From Moraxellaceae bacterium (GTDB lineage Bacteria > Pseudomonadota > Gammaproteobacteria > Pseudomonadales > Moraxellaceae): a stretch of DNA of 13,737 bases. Each line of letters starts with the position of its first letter. Position 1 is the stretch's first letter. A program made the position numbers and the translations under genes. The notes beneath the pieces are model-generated. The model had not been told where the DNA came from. It saw only the letters and a program-made list of their open reading frames with translations, and made no database searches. The stretch is from the NCBI GenBank assembly GCA_003543245.1, contig DPJB01000013.1, positions 10,318-24,054 on the forward strand, in the 5' to 3' direction. Below are positions 1-6,323 of the stretch, one piece after another.

Positions 1-1467
1 AAGAACACCGTTCACCAGACCAAGAAGCTGACCGACGACGACATTCGCTACTTCCGCGATCGCTTCAACTTGCCGATTCCGGACAGCGAGCTGCCGAAGA
101 TCCCGTTCTTCAAGCCTTCGGAAGACTCGCCGGAGATGAAGTACCTGCACGAGCGCCGCAAGGCCTTGGGTGGCTACTTGCCACACCGCCGCGTGAAGGC
201 GGATGAGCAGTTCACCATCCCGCCGCTGGACACGTTCAAAGCGGTGCTGGAGCCCACTGCCGAGGGCCGTGAGATTTCCACCACCCAGGCGTATGTGCGT
301 TTCTTGACGCAGCTCCTGCGTGACCAGGCCATGGGCCCCCGCGTGGTGCCCATTCTGGTGGACGAGGCGCGTACCTTCGGTATGGAAGGCATGTTCCGCC
401 AGCTGGGTATCTACTCGAATGTGGGCCAGCTCTATGAGCCGGAAGACAAGGCCCAGATCATGTATTACCGCGAGGATGTGAAGGGCCAGATTCTGGAGCA
501 GGGCATCAACGAAGCAGGTGCAATGAGCGCGTGGATTGCGGCGGGCACGTCGTACAGCATGCACAACCAGCCGATGATCCCGTTCTATGTTTTCTACTCG
601 ATGTTCGGGTTCCAGCGTATCGGCGATCTGGCCTGGGCGGCAGGTGACAGCCAGGCGCGCGGTTTCCTGATTGGTGCGACATCAGGCCGCACCACCCTGA
701 ATGGCGAAGGCTTGCAGCACGAGGATGGTCATTCCCATGTGCTGGCCAGCACCGTGCCGAACTGCATTGCCTACGACCCGGCGTATGGTTACGAGGTTGC
801 CGTGATTGTGCATGACGGATTGCGTCGCATGTACAAGAACAAGGAAAGCGTTTTCTATTACATCACCACAATGAATGAAAACTATACGCACCCGGCACTG
901 CCTGCCGGTGCCGAGGAGGGCATCATTCGTGGTCTCTACATGCTTAAGGAAGCTCCGTCCGGAGCTGCCAAAATCGTTCAGCTGATCGGCTCCGGCAGCA
1001 TCCTGCGCGAAGTGGAAGCGGCAGCCGAGTTGCTGCAGAGCGTGTTCGGTATTCGTGCCAATGTCTGGAGCGCGACCAGCATGAACGAGTTGCGCAAGGA
1101 AGCTCTGGAGGCACAGCGCTGGAACATGCTGCATCCAATGGATGAGCCGAAGGTGCCGTGGGTAACCCAGCAGTTGCGCGCCAGCAAGGGCCCGATTGTG
1201 GCGGCAACCGATTACATGAAGATTCACGCAGACCAGATTCGCGGATTCATGCCGGGACGTACCTATTACACACTGGGCACGGATGGTTTTGGCCGCTCGG
1301 ATTCTCGCGAGAAACTGCGCCACCATTTTGAAGTGAACCGCTATTTCATCGCGATCGCAGCGCTGAATGCGCTGGCAGATGATGGTGAGATCGGACGTAG
1401 CGTGGTCGATGATGCGATTCGTCGCTTTGATATCAATCCTGAAAAACCCTATGCACCAAAAGTGTGA
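1..1467 (+). CDS. aceE: Pyruvate dehydrogenase E1 component, C-terminal part (5' end outside window)
   Basis: Homodimeric-type E1 of the pyruvate dehydrogenase complex. E1 decarboxylates pyruvate with thiamine diphosphate and reductively acetylates the lipoyl groups of E2 in the cytoplasm. The frame is open from base 1, with no start in view, and ends at TGA 1465-1467. The 488 visible codons match the C-terminal ~55% of a family usually near 885-890 residues. The visible part contains the pyrimidine-binding/transketolase-like region (start RVVPILVDEARTFGMEGMFR, later SGRTTLNGEGLQHEDGHSH) and the C-terminal transketolase domain (GSGSILREVEAAAELL, GTDGFGRSDSREKLRHHFEV). All are hallmark AceE segments and not those of alpha/beta-type E1. 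The TTG at 70 is an internal Leu codon. aceF follows after 48 bases on the same strand, so the two are co-transcribed. Identification is very secure; only the N-terminus is unseen. Confidence 0.97.
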   Translation, partial: KNTVHQTKKLTDDDIRYFRDRFNLPIPDSELPKIPFFKPSEDSPEMKYLHERRKALGGYLPHRRVKADEQFTIPPLDTFKAVLEPTAEGREISTTQAYVRFLTQLLRDQAMGPRVVPILVDEARTFGMEGMFRQLGIYSNVGQLYEPEDKAQIMYYREDVKGQILEQGINEAGAMSAWIAAGTSYSMHNQPMIPFYVFYSMFGFQRIGDLAWAAGDSQARGFLIGATSGRTTLNGEGLQHEDGHSHVLASTVPNCIAYDPAYGYEVAVIVHDGLRRMYKNKESVFYYITTMNENYTHPALPAGAEEGIIRGLYMLKEAPSGAAKIVQLIGSGSILREVEAAAELLQSVFGIRANVWSATSMNELRKEALEAQRWNMLHPMDEPKVPWVTQQLRASKGPIVAATDYMKIHADQIRGFMPGRTYYTLGTDGFGRSDSREKLRHHFEVNRYFIAIAALNALADDGEIGRSVVDDAIRRFDINPEKPYAPKV

Positions 1468-1503
1468 AGGGAATGAACGTCGTGACGCTTATCCAGCGCA
1501 GGC

Positions 1504-1510
1504 AAGGAGA
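1504..1510 (+). promoter_or_regulatory. Ribosome binding site of aceF
   Basis: AAGGAGA five bases before the GTG at 1516 fixes the aceF start. An ATG at 1511 closer to this site opens only ATG-AAG-TGA, whose stop (1517-1519) overlaps the GTG start in another frame. Confidence 0.75.
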
Positions 1511-1515
1511 ATGAA

Positions 1516-3207
1516 GTGACAGAAGTACGTGTTCCGGACATCGGCAGCGACAGCGCAGATGTCATCGAGATTCTGGTTAAGCCTGGTGATCACGTATCGC
1601 CGGAGCAGGCGATCATGGTGCTGGAGTCTGACAAGGCCAGCATGGAAGTGCCTGTCCCGCAGGGCGGGGTAGTGCGGGATATTGCCGTGAAAGTGGGTGA
1701 CAGCGTAAAGCTGGGCGATCTCCTGTTGCAGCTGGATGATGCTGTGGCCACGGGCTCTGCCGATGTGCCGGTGCGTGAGATCCAGCAAGAGCTGGAGCAG
1801 GTGAGTTCTGTGCTTGCGCCAGTGAGTGCGGCCCAGGTTGTGACACCGGATGTGACTGCTGCGCCATCATCTGCCGCAGCAGTGTCCACCTCATCGCCAC
1901 CCTCATCACCGTCCGCAACATCGGTACAGATCGTGAAAGTGCCGGATATCGGTTCTGATGAGGCGGATGTCATTGAAGTACTGGTGAAGGTGGGCGACAC
2001 CATCACGGTTGATCAGCCCATTGCGGTACTGGAATCCGCCAAGGCCAGCATGGAAGTGCCAAGCCCGGTCGCGGGTACCGTGTTGAATGTGCTGGTGAAG
2101 GTTGGTGACAAGGTTTCAGAGCATGTCGTCCTGCTGGAAGTGCAGGTGAGTGGCGGGGCAGCAACGGTAGCTCCTGTCGCGGCAGCTCCTTCTGCGCCTG
2201 CAGCAAAGGCCTCTCCAGCGCCTGTGGCAGCGATTAGTGATGCAGTTGTGGCATCCAGCCCTACGCCCGCCATGCCGGTCCCTACGCATCAGCAGCAGGC
2301 TCCTGCGGCCAACGTACATGCCGGACCGGCAGTTCGTCGTCTGGCGCGTGAGCTGGGTGTGGATCTGGGCAAGGTTGCTGGTACGGGGCCGAAAGACCGT
2401 ATCCTCAAGGATGACGTGCACGCCTTTGTGAAGAAGACGCTGACGGAAAAAGCCGCGCCAGTGGCCTCGGGCTCGGGGTTGCCGGAATTGCCCGTCATCG
2501 ATTTCAGCAAGTGGGGCGAGATCGAGCGCTTGCCCCTGACAAAGATACAGCGCGTGTCGGCAAAAAACCTGCACCGTGCCTGGGTGACCATTCCGCATGT
2601 CACGCAGTTTGATGAGGCGGATATCACTGATCTGGAAGCGTTTCGTGTGGCGCAGAAAGATGCATTCAAGGCAGAAGGGCTCAGTCTGACGGTACTCGCG
2701 TTTCTGGTGAAGGCATCTGCCCATGTGCTCAAGCAGTTTCCGAAGTTCAACAGTTCGCTGGATAGCGATGGTGAAAACCTTGTGTACAAGAAATACGTGC
2801 ACATCGGCGTCGCGGTGGATACCCCGAACGGGCTGGTGGTGCCGGTGATTCGTGATGCCGACAAAAAGTCGGTACGCGAGATTTCGCGCGACATGGGTGA
2901 ACTGTCGGCCAGGGCCCGGGAGAAAAAACTGACACCGGCAGAAATGCAGGGCGCCTGCTTCAGCATTTCTTCTCTGGGCGGTATCGGGGGCACGGCGTTC
3001 ACACCAATCGTGAACTGGCCGGAAGTGGCAATTCTTGGTGTGTCGCGATCAGCCATCAAGCCGGTATGGAATGGCAAGGAGTTCCAGCCGCGTCTGATGC
3101 TGCCGTTGTCGCTCTCCTATGATCATCGGGTGATTGATGGTGCGGATGCCGCCCGCTTTACCACGGCCTTGTCAAAGGTATTGTCTGACATCCGGTTGTT
3201 GTTGTGA
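1516..3207 (+). CDS. aceF: Pyruvate dehydrogenase E2, dihydrolipoamide acetyltransferase
   Basis: E2 core of the pyruvate dehydrogenase complex; it transfers acetyl groups from lipoyl-lysine to CoA. The 563 residues divide into lipoyl domain 1 (about 1-75, ESDKAS with lipoyl-Lys40), an Ala/Pro/Ser-rich linker, lipoyl domain 2 (about 137-210, ESAKAS with Lys176), a second Ala/Pro linker (about 212-266), an E1/E3-binding domain (about 268-305, from AGPAVRRLARELGVDLGKV) and the catalytic acetyltransferase domain (about 335-563). The catalytic motif is SYDHRVIDG, with His537 and Asp541. The GTG start at 1516 is chosen because AAGGAGA lies five bases upstream and the lipoyl domain begins immediately. 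E. coli E2 has three lipoyl domains; many other proteobacteria have two, as here. No lpd follows: a terminator closes the operon about 40 bases after the stop, so E3 must be encoded elsewhere. Confidence 0.97.
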   Translation: MTEVRVPDIGSDSADVIEILVKPGDHVSPEQAIMVLESDKASMEVPVPQGGVVRDIAVKVGDSVKLGDLLLQLDDAVATGSADVPVREIQQELEQVSSVLAPVSAAQVVTPDVTAAPSSAAAVSTSSPPSSPSATSVQIVKVPDIGSDEADVIEVLVKVGDTITVDQPIAVLESAKASMEVPSPVAGTVLNVLVKVGDKVSEHVVLLEVQVSGGAATVAPVAAAPSAPAAKASPAPVAAISDAVVASSPTPAMPVPTHQQQAPAANVHAGPAVRRLARELGVDLGKVAGTGPKDRILKDDVHAFVKKTLTEKAAPVASGSGLPELPVIDFSKWGEIERLPLTKIQRVSAKNLHRAWVTIPHVTQFDEADITDLEAFRVAQKDAFKAEGLSLTVLAFLVKASAHVLKQFPKFNSSLDSDGENLVYKKYVHIGVAVDTPNGLVVPVIRDADKKSVREISRDMGELSARAREKKLTPAEMQGACFSISSLGGIGGTAFTPIVNWPEVAILGVSRSAIKPVWNGKEFQPRLMLPLSLSYDHRVIDGADAARFTTALSKVLSDIRLLL

Positions 3208-3248
3208 TCTGGCCTTACGGTCAACAAGAGGCACTCCATTAAAAGTAC

Positions 3249-3287
3249 CCAATAAAAAGCCCGCATGATCTGCGGGCTTTTTATTGG
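3249..3287. terminator. Bidirectional intrinsic terminator between aceF and the convergent adenosyltransferase gene
   Basis: A perfect 17-bp inverted repeat: CCAATAAAAAGCCCGCA (3249-3265), loop TGATC, and its exact complement (3271-3287). The core is GCCCGCA/TGCGGGC, flanked by A5 on one side and T5 on the other, so the RNA made from either strand ends in a GC-rich hairpin followed by a U-tract. It lies about 41 bases after the aceF stop and 14 bases past the stop of the minus-strand adenosyltransferase gene, so it serves both converging operons. Confidence 0.93.
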
Positions 3288-3301
3288 CTTCATGACAGAC
3301 T

Positions 3302-3871
3302 TCATGCATCCGGGTGACGTGGTGCATTTCTCTGCCGCCACAGGACTTCCTGTCCGCCATTTTCGCGCGCCAGTACACGTGCGAGGACAAACAGGTAGTC
3401 GGATAGACGATTCAGGTATTTCAGTCCTTCCTCGTTGACCGGTTCCTGCTGACTTAGCGTATAAACACGTCGCTCGGCACGGCGGCAGACGGTACGGGCG
3501 ACATGTGCAACAGCAGCGGCCTTGCTGCCGCCCGGCAGGATGAAGTCCTTCAGTGGTGGCAGTTGGGCATTGAGCTGGTCGATGGCTGCTTCTGCTTCAC
3601 TGATGGCCTCGGTATTCAGCAACACATACCCTGGGATGCACAGTTCGCCGCCTAGATCAAAAAGATCGTGCTGCACATCCTGAAGAAACGCCTGGGCAGC
3701 ATGATCCTGTGCCAGTTCAGCACGCAGGACGCCGACATGGGCATTCAGTTCGTCGACTGTGCCATAGGCCTCGACACGCAAATGGTTCTTGGCAACACGG
3801 CTGCCGTCACCAAGGCCGGTACTGCCATCGTCCCCTGTGCGGGTATAGATCTTTGTAAGACGGTTGCCCAT
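3302..3871 (-). CDS. PduO-type ATP:cob(I)alamin adenosyltransferase
   Basis: Transfers the 5'-deoxyadenosyl group of ATP to cob(I)alamin, giving coenzyme B12 in the cytoplasm. The 189-residue length and motifs are those of the PduO/MMAB family, not of CobA/BtuR: an N-terminal ATP-binding stretch TKIYTRTGDDGSTGLGDG (6-23), GTVDELNA (37-44), the signature CRRAERRV (129-136) and NRLSDYLFVLAR (154-165). The ATG at 3871 has GGAG (complement of 3881-3884) nine bases upstream. It lies 57 bases after btuB on the same strand, so it is probably the second gene of the riboswitch-controlled operon, coupling B12 uptake to its activation. The intervening GC-rich hairpin may lower or stabilise its share of the transcript. 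In genomes this family is often named pduO, cobO or mmaB; no symbol is assigned because the naming is inconsistent. Confidence 0.93.
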   Translation of the reverse strand: MGNRLTKIYTRTGDDGSTGLGDGSRVAKNHLRVEAYGTVDELNAHVGVLRAELAQDHAAQAFLQDVQHDLFDLGGELCIPGYVLLNTEAISEAEAAIDQLNAQLPPLKDFILPGGSKAAAVAHVARTVCRRAERRVYTLSQQEPVNEEGLKYLNRLSDYLFVLARVLARENGGQEVLWRQRNAPRHPDA

Positions 3872-3897
3872 GACGTCGGTCTCCGGAAATTCAGGTT

Positions 3898-3923
3898 GGG
3901 CAGCCGGTGAATGCCGGCTGCCC
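3898..3923 (-). other. GC-rich intercistronic hairpin between btuB and the adenosyltransferase gene
   Basis: GGGCAGCCGG (3898-3907), six-base loop, CCGGCTGCCC (3914-3923): a perfect 10-bp inverted repeat starting five bases after the btuB stop. In the minus-strand RNA it is not followed by a U-tract, so it does not look like an intrinsic terminator. A 3'-end stabilising or processing element that sets btuB:adenosyltransferase stoichiometry is a reasonable inference. Confidence 0.6.
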
Positions 3924-3928
3924 GGTTG

Positions 3929-5944
3929 TCAGAAGCTCATGCCTACATCAAGGCGGTATTCGCGTCCCGGCAATGGATAGGCATTGTATCGGCCTACAGT
4001 ACCGGAGCGGACGCCATAGCTGAAGGTGTCATCTTCATCGGCAAGGTTGCTGACCGTAAGGGCGGCATTAAGCTGCTTCCACTGCCAGCCAAGGCGGGTA
4101 TCAAGCCGGTGAAACGAAGGGATCTTCTGGCCAAAGCTGTTGCTCTGGTCGTTTTCAAAGAACTGGCTGCCCGTGTAGGTGTCCGTGAGTGCAACGCTCC
4201 ACATCGGTGTTGCCTGCCAGTTGACGTTGACGTGGCCAAGGTTGCCGGGAACCAGTGGCACATCATTGCCTTCCAGCGGCCCGCTGCGGAAACGTGCACG
4301 CTGATGCGTCAGGCTCGCATTGACGGTAACGCTCTGGACGACCTCGGATGTCACGCCAAGCGTTGCACCCCGACGCTGGGTGGGATCAATGTTGTCGTTG
4401 GTGAAGGTTGCCGAGCTGAACTGGATTTCATCCTCCAGTTTCTGGTCATACACCGTTGCGGAAATCCGGTGCTTTCCTTGAGCGTAGGCCAGGGAGCCTT
4501 CCAGGTTGTGGCCAATCTGTGGGCGGAGGGGCGAAAACTCACGCTGGAAAAAAGTGTTGTATTCATAGCTCTCGTCTACTGTGCCAAGACGAACACTGCG
4601 GCTGGCACCAAGACTGGCAGTCAGTGAAGGTGTCAGTTGCTGGCTGATGCCACCTTCATACATTTCCTCACTGAAGCTTTGCGAGCCTGGAGCTGCTTCG
4701 GAGTCAAATGCACCACCCGGGGCAGTGGCATCGTAAATGTCACGACCACTTTGAGTGACATGCGTTTTGCGTGCACCCATCGAAACGGTTGTCTGCTGCC
4801 AGCGACTGGTCTGGAACAGATAGGGTGAGCTGGTTTCCGCATCAATGCCGATGTCGTGCACTGGGCTTGTGTTTTCTCCCTGCCCGCGACGTGAGGAGTA
4901 GTCTGTGCGATACCAGTCATAACCCACCTTCAGACCGTGCGAGATTGCACCTGTGGTGTAGTCGAACTGCAGTCGTGGAGTTGCGGAGATTGAGCTCAAC
5001 TCGGTGTTGATGAAGTCGGAGAAGCCGAAGCCATAGTCAAAATAGGACCATTGCTCCTTGAAGCGCTGACTGCCATCAATGATGAGCTCAAGATTGTCAC
5101 TCAATTCTGCTTTCCAGCCGGCCACAAGCTGGTGGCGCTCTTCATCCGCCCAGTCATTGGGGGTGCGTGTGCCTTGCGGATCCCCGTGCAGTTCGTCAAT
5201 GCCGAGGTTGGCATCAACCAGTCGGGCGCCGGCAAGACGACTGTCCAGCCTGCTGCCGTTGGCCAGCAAATAACCTTCTTGCTGGGGCGCGACCTTGAAG
5301 CGCAGGTTGGCACCCATCGTGTCCTTGCGCACATCACTGTTGTCACGGTAGCCCTCTGTTTCCATGTGCTGGCCGAACAGTGATAGCGATGCGGCCTCAG
5401 CGACAAACTGGCCGGAGGCTGTGGCTCCCCTGGTGTCGAAGCTGGCGGCAGCAAGGCTGACAGAGCCACCGTTTTCCCGTGCCTGGCGCGTGATGATGTT
5501 GATGGTGCCGCCACTGGCGCCGTCACCATAAAGCACCGAGCCACCGCCCGGCTGGACTTCGATGCGTTCAATGTTGGACAGCGATACACCTCCGATGTCG
5601 GTCGAGCTCAGGTCAACATCATTGAGGCGGCGTCCATCCACAAGAACAAGGGTGTTGACGCTTGCGGCAGGACCAAAGCCGCGCAGGTCAATCGTGCCTT
5701 CTGTGCCGGCGTTGCCTGTCAGGCTGCGGACATGAATGCCAGGAATGCTGGCGAGCAATTCGGAGATGTTGCGTGCGCTTGATTGTGCGATCTGCTCTTG
5801 CTCGATCACATAGACGAGAGTGCCGGTCGACTCAGGACTCAGTCGCGATGCGGTGACGACAAGTGGCGACAGTTCGGTTGTGTCGGAATGGGCAGTTGAT
5901 GCAAGGGCCATGGCCGCTGCAACAGGGAGAAGGACGAGTTTCAT
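3929..5944 (-). CDS. btuB: TonB-dependent outer-membrane cobalamin receptor BtuB
   Basis: Outer-membrane beta-barrel that takes up vitamin B12 using TonB/ExbBD energy. The 671 residues (E. coli BtuB is a little over 600) begin with a signal peptide (KLVLLPVAAAMALASTAHS, cleavage near 20). A TonB-box-like segment follows (LSPLVVTASR, 25-34), then the plug domain (about 40-153: ISELLASIPGIHVR, DLRGFG, LVLVDGRRLNDVDL, IERIEVQPGGGSVLYGDGA, GGTINIITR) and the barrel to the C-terminal Phe671 (RLDVGMSF), the usual BAM recognition end. The ATG at 5944 is chosen because GGAG (complement of 5951-5954) is six bases upstream and a signal peptide follows at once; the frame stays open further upstream only through the riboswitch. 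B12 as the substrate is inferred from that riboswitch and the downstream adenosyltransferase. It is the first gene of the B12 operon. Confidence 0.93.
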   Translation of the reverse strand: MKLVLLPVAAAMALASTAHSDTTELSPLVVTASRLSPESTGTLVYVIEQEQIAQSSARNISELLASIPGIHVRSLTGNAGTEGTIDLRGFGPAASVNTLVLVDGRRLNDVDLSSTDIGGVSLSNIERIEVQPGGGSVLYGDGASGGTINIITRQARENGGSVSLAAASFDTRGATASGQFVAEAASLSLFGQHMETEGYRDNSDVRKDTMGANLRFKVAPQQEGYLLANGSRLDSRLAGARLVDANLGIDELHGDPQGTRTPNDWADEERHQLVAGWKAELSDNLELIIDGSQRFKEQWSYFDYGFGFSDFINTELSSISATPRLQFDYTTGAISHGLKVGYDWYRTDYSSRRGQGENTSPVHDIGIDAETSSPYLFQTSRWQQTTVSMGARKTHVTQSGRDIYDATAPGGAFDSEAAPGSQSFSEEMYEGGISQQLTPSLTASLGASRSVRLGTVDESYEYNTFFQREFSPLRPQIGHNLEGSLAYAQGKHRISATVYDQKLEDEIQFSSATFTNDNIDPTQRRGATLGVTSEVVQSVTVNASLTHQRARFRSGPLEGNDVPLVPGNLGHVNVNWQATPMWSVALTDTYTGSQFFENDQSNSFGQKIPSFHRLDTRLGWQWKQLNAALTVSNLADEDDTFSYGVRSGTVGRYNAYPLPGREYRLDVGMSF

Positions 5945-5950
5945 CAGACG

Positions 5951-5979
5951 CTCCAGGCTGTTTGGATCCCCGCAAACAG
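5951..5979 (-). promoter_or_regulatory. P13-like hairpin and ribosome binding site of btuB (riboswitch expression platform)
   Basis: On the RNA strand CTGTTTG (complement of 5973-5979) and CAAACAG (complement of 5958-5964) form a 7-bp stem with the loop CGGGGATC. The ribosome binding site CTGGAG follows directly. The segment TTGCGGGG, covering part of the 5' arm and the loop (complement of 5968-5975), is exactly complementary to CCCCGCAA in the riboswitch core (complement of 6173-6180). That is the arrangement of the known L5-L13 kissing loop of translational cobalamin riboswitches. Complementarity is seen; blocking of the ribosome is inferred. Confidence 0.7.
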
Positions 5980-6006
5980 GAATGAGGTCAGCATGGAGGC
6001 AGTAGA

Positions 6007-6032
6007 AAAATGATGTGCATGTGAATGCACAA
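6007..6032 (-). terminator. Possible weak intrinsic terminator in the btuB leader
   Basis: RNA-strand stem TGTGCAT / ATGCACA (6015-6021 with 6026-6032, 4-base loop) followed three bases later by U5 (complement of 6007-6011). It lies between the riboswitch and the ribosome binding site, where a transcriptional off-signal would sit. The 7-bp stem is AT-containing and the U-run short, so it may only be a pause site. Confidence 0.3.
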
Positions 6033-6059
6033 GAGATTTTCCGGTCGTGAGCCCGCCGC

Positions 6060-6263
6060 ACTGACCAAGGGGCTTCAGGCCGGTCTCCGGGCTCGTCGCG
6101 GGATGATTCCAGACCGCTTCGCCTTCCCGTCTTGCGACAGTGGCATTGTGAAGCGGCTGACACGACTTACCGTTGCGGGGGCAGCATCGGGGTTTCACCG
6201 ATTTCCCGTCCGTTCCTGTTTGCGGCAGGAGCGGACCGGCACGAGGAACGTGCCAGACACCTG
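6060..6263 (-). ncRNA. Cobalamin (AdoCbl) riboswitch
   Basis: Read on the minus strand, the leader of btuB holds the conserved elements of the cobalamin riboswitch in order: a P2-like hairpin (about 6207-6236), ATCGGTGAAACCCCGAT (6186-6202), the nearly invariant GCTGCCCCCGCAACGGTAA (6167-6185), CCACTG (6138-6143), GGGAAGG (6122-6128) and the B12 box AGCCCGGAGACCGGCCTG (6076-6093). This metabolite-binding RNA shuts down B12 uptake genes when cobalamin is ample. It begins a few bases downstream of a predicted promoter start and lies about 120 bases ahead of the btuB ATG. Outer boundaries are approximate; the core is unambiguous. Confidence 0.96.
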
Positions 6264-6274
6264 AAAGCGTGGCG

Positions 6275-6303
6275 ATTCTAGGCCTCTGCCTGCCGTAAAC
6301 CAA
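6275..6303 (-). promoter_or_regulatory. Sigma-70-type promoter of the riboswitch/btuB operon
   Basis: On the minus strand TTGGTT (-35, complement of 6298-6303) and TAGAAT (-10, complement of 6275-6280) are 17 bases apart, the ideal spacing. Transcription would start near 6268, just ahead of the riboswitch at about 6263. It lies after the panE stop, so the B12 operon is transcribed independently of panE. Not experimentally shown. Confidence 0.6.
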
Positions 6304-6323
6304 GTGTGATGTGTGGCCAGCCG

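Noticed and set aside
2116..2802. Minus-strand open frame (228 codons) inside aceF
   Set aside because: Antisense to an unmistakable E2 gene; composition is that of a shadow frame.
3911..4627. Long plus-strand open frame (238 codons) opposite btuB
   Set aside because: It lies antisense to a clear TonB-receptor gene, has no recognisable domain and no convincing ribosome binding site; it is a by-product of GC-rich codon use.
5945..6163. N-terminal extension of btuB to an ATG at 6163
   Set aside because: It would translate the riboswitch RNA and put 73 non-signal residues before a good signal peptide. The ATG at 5944 has its own ribosome binding site.
5944..6303. Minus-strand open frame of 119 codons in the btuB leader
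   Set aside because: The sequence is fully explained by the promoter, cobalamin riboswitch and expression platform.
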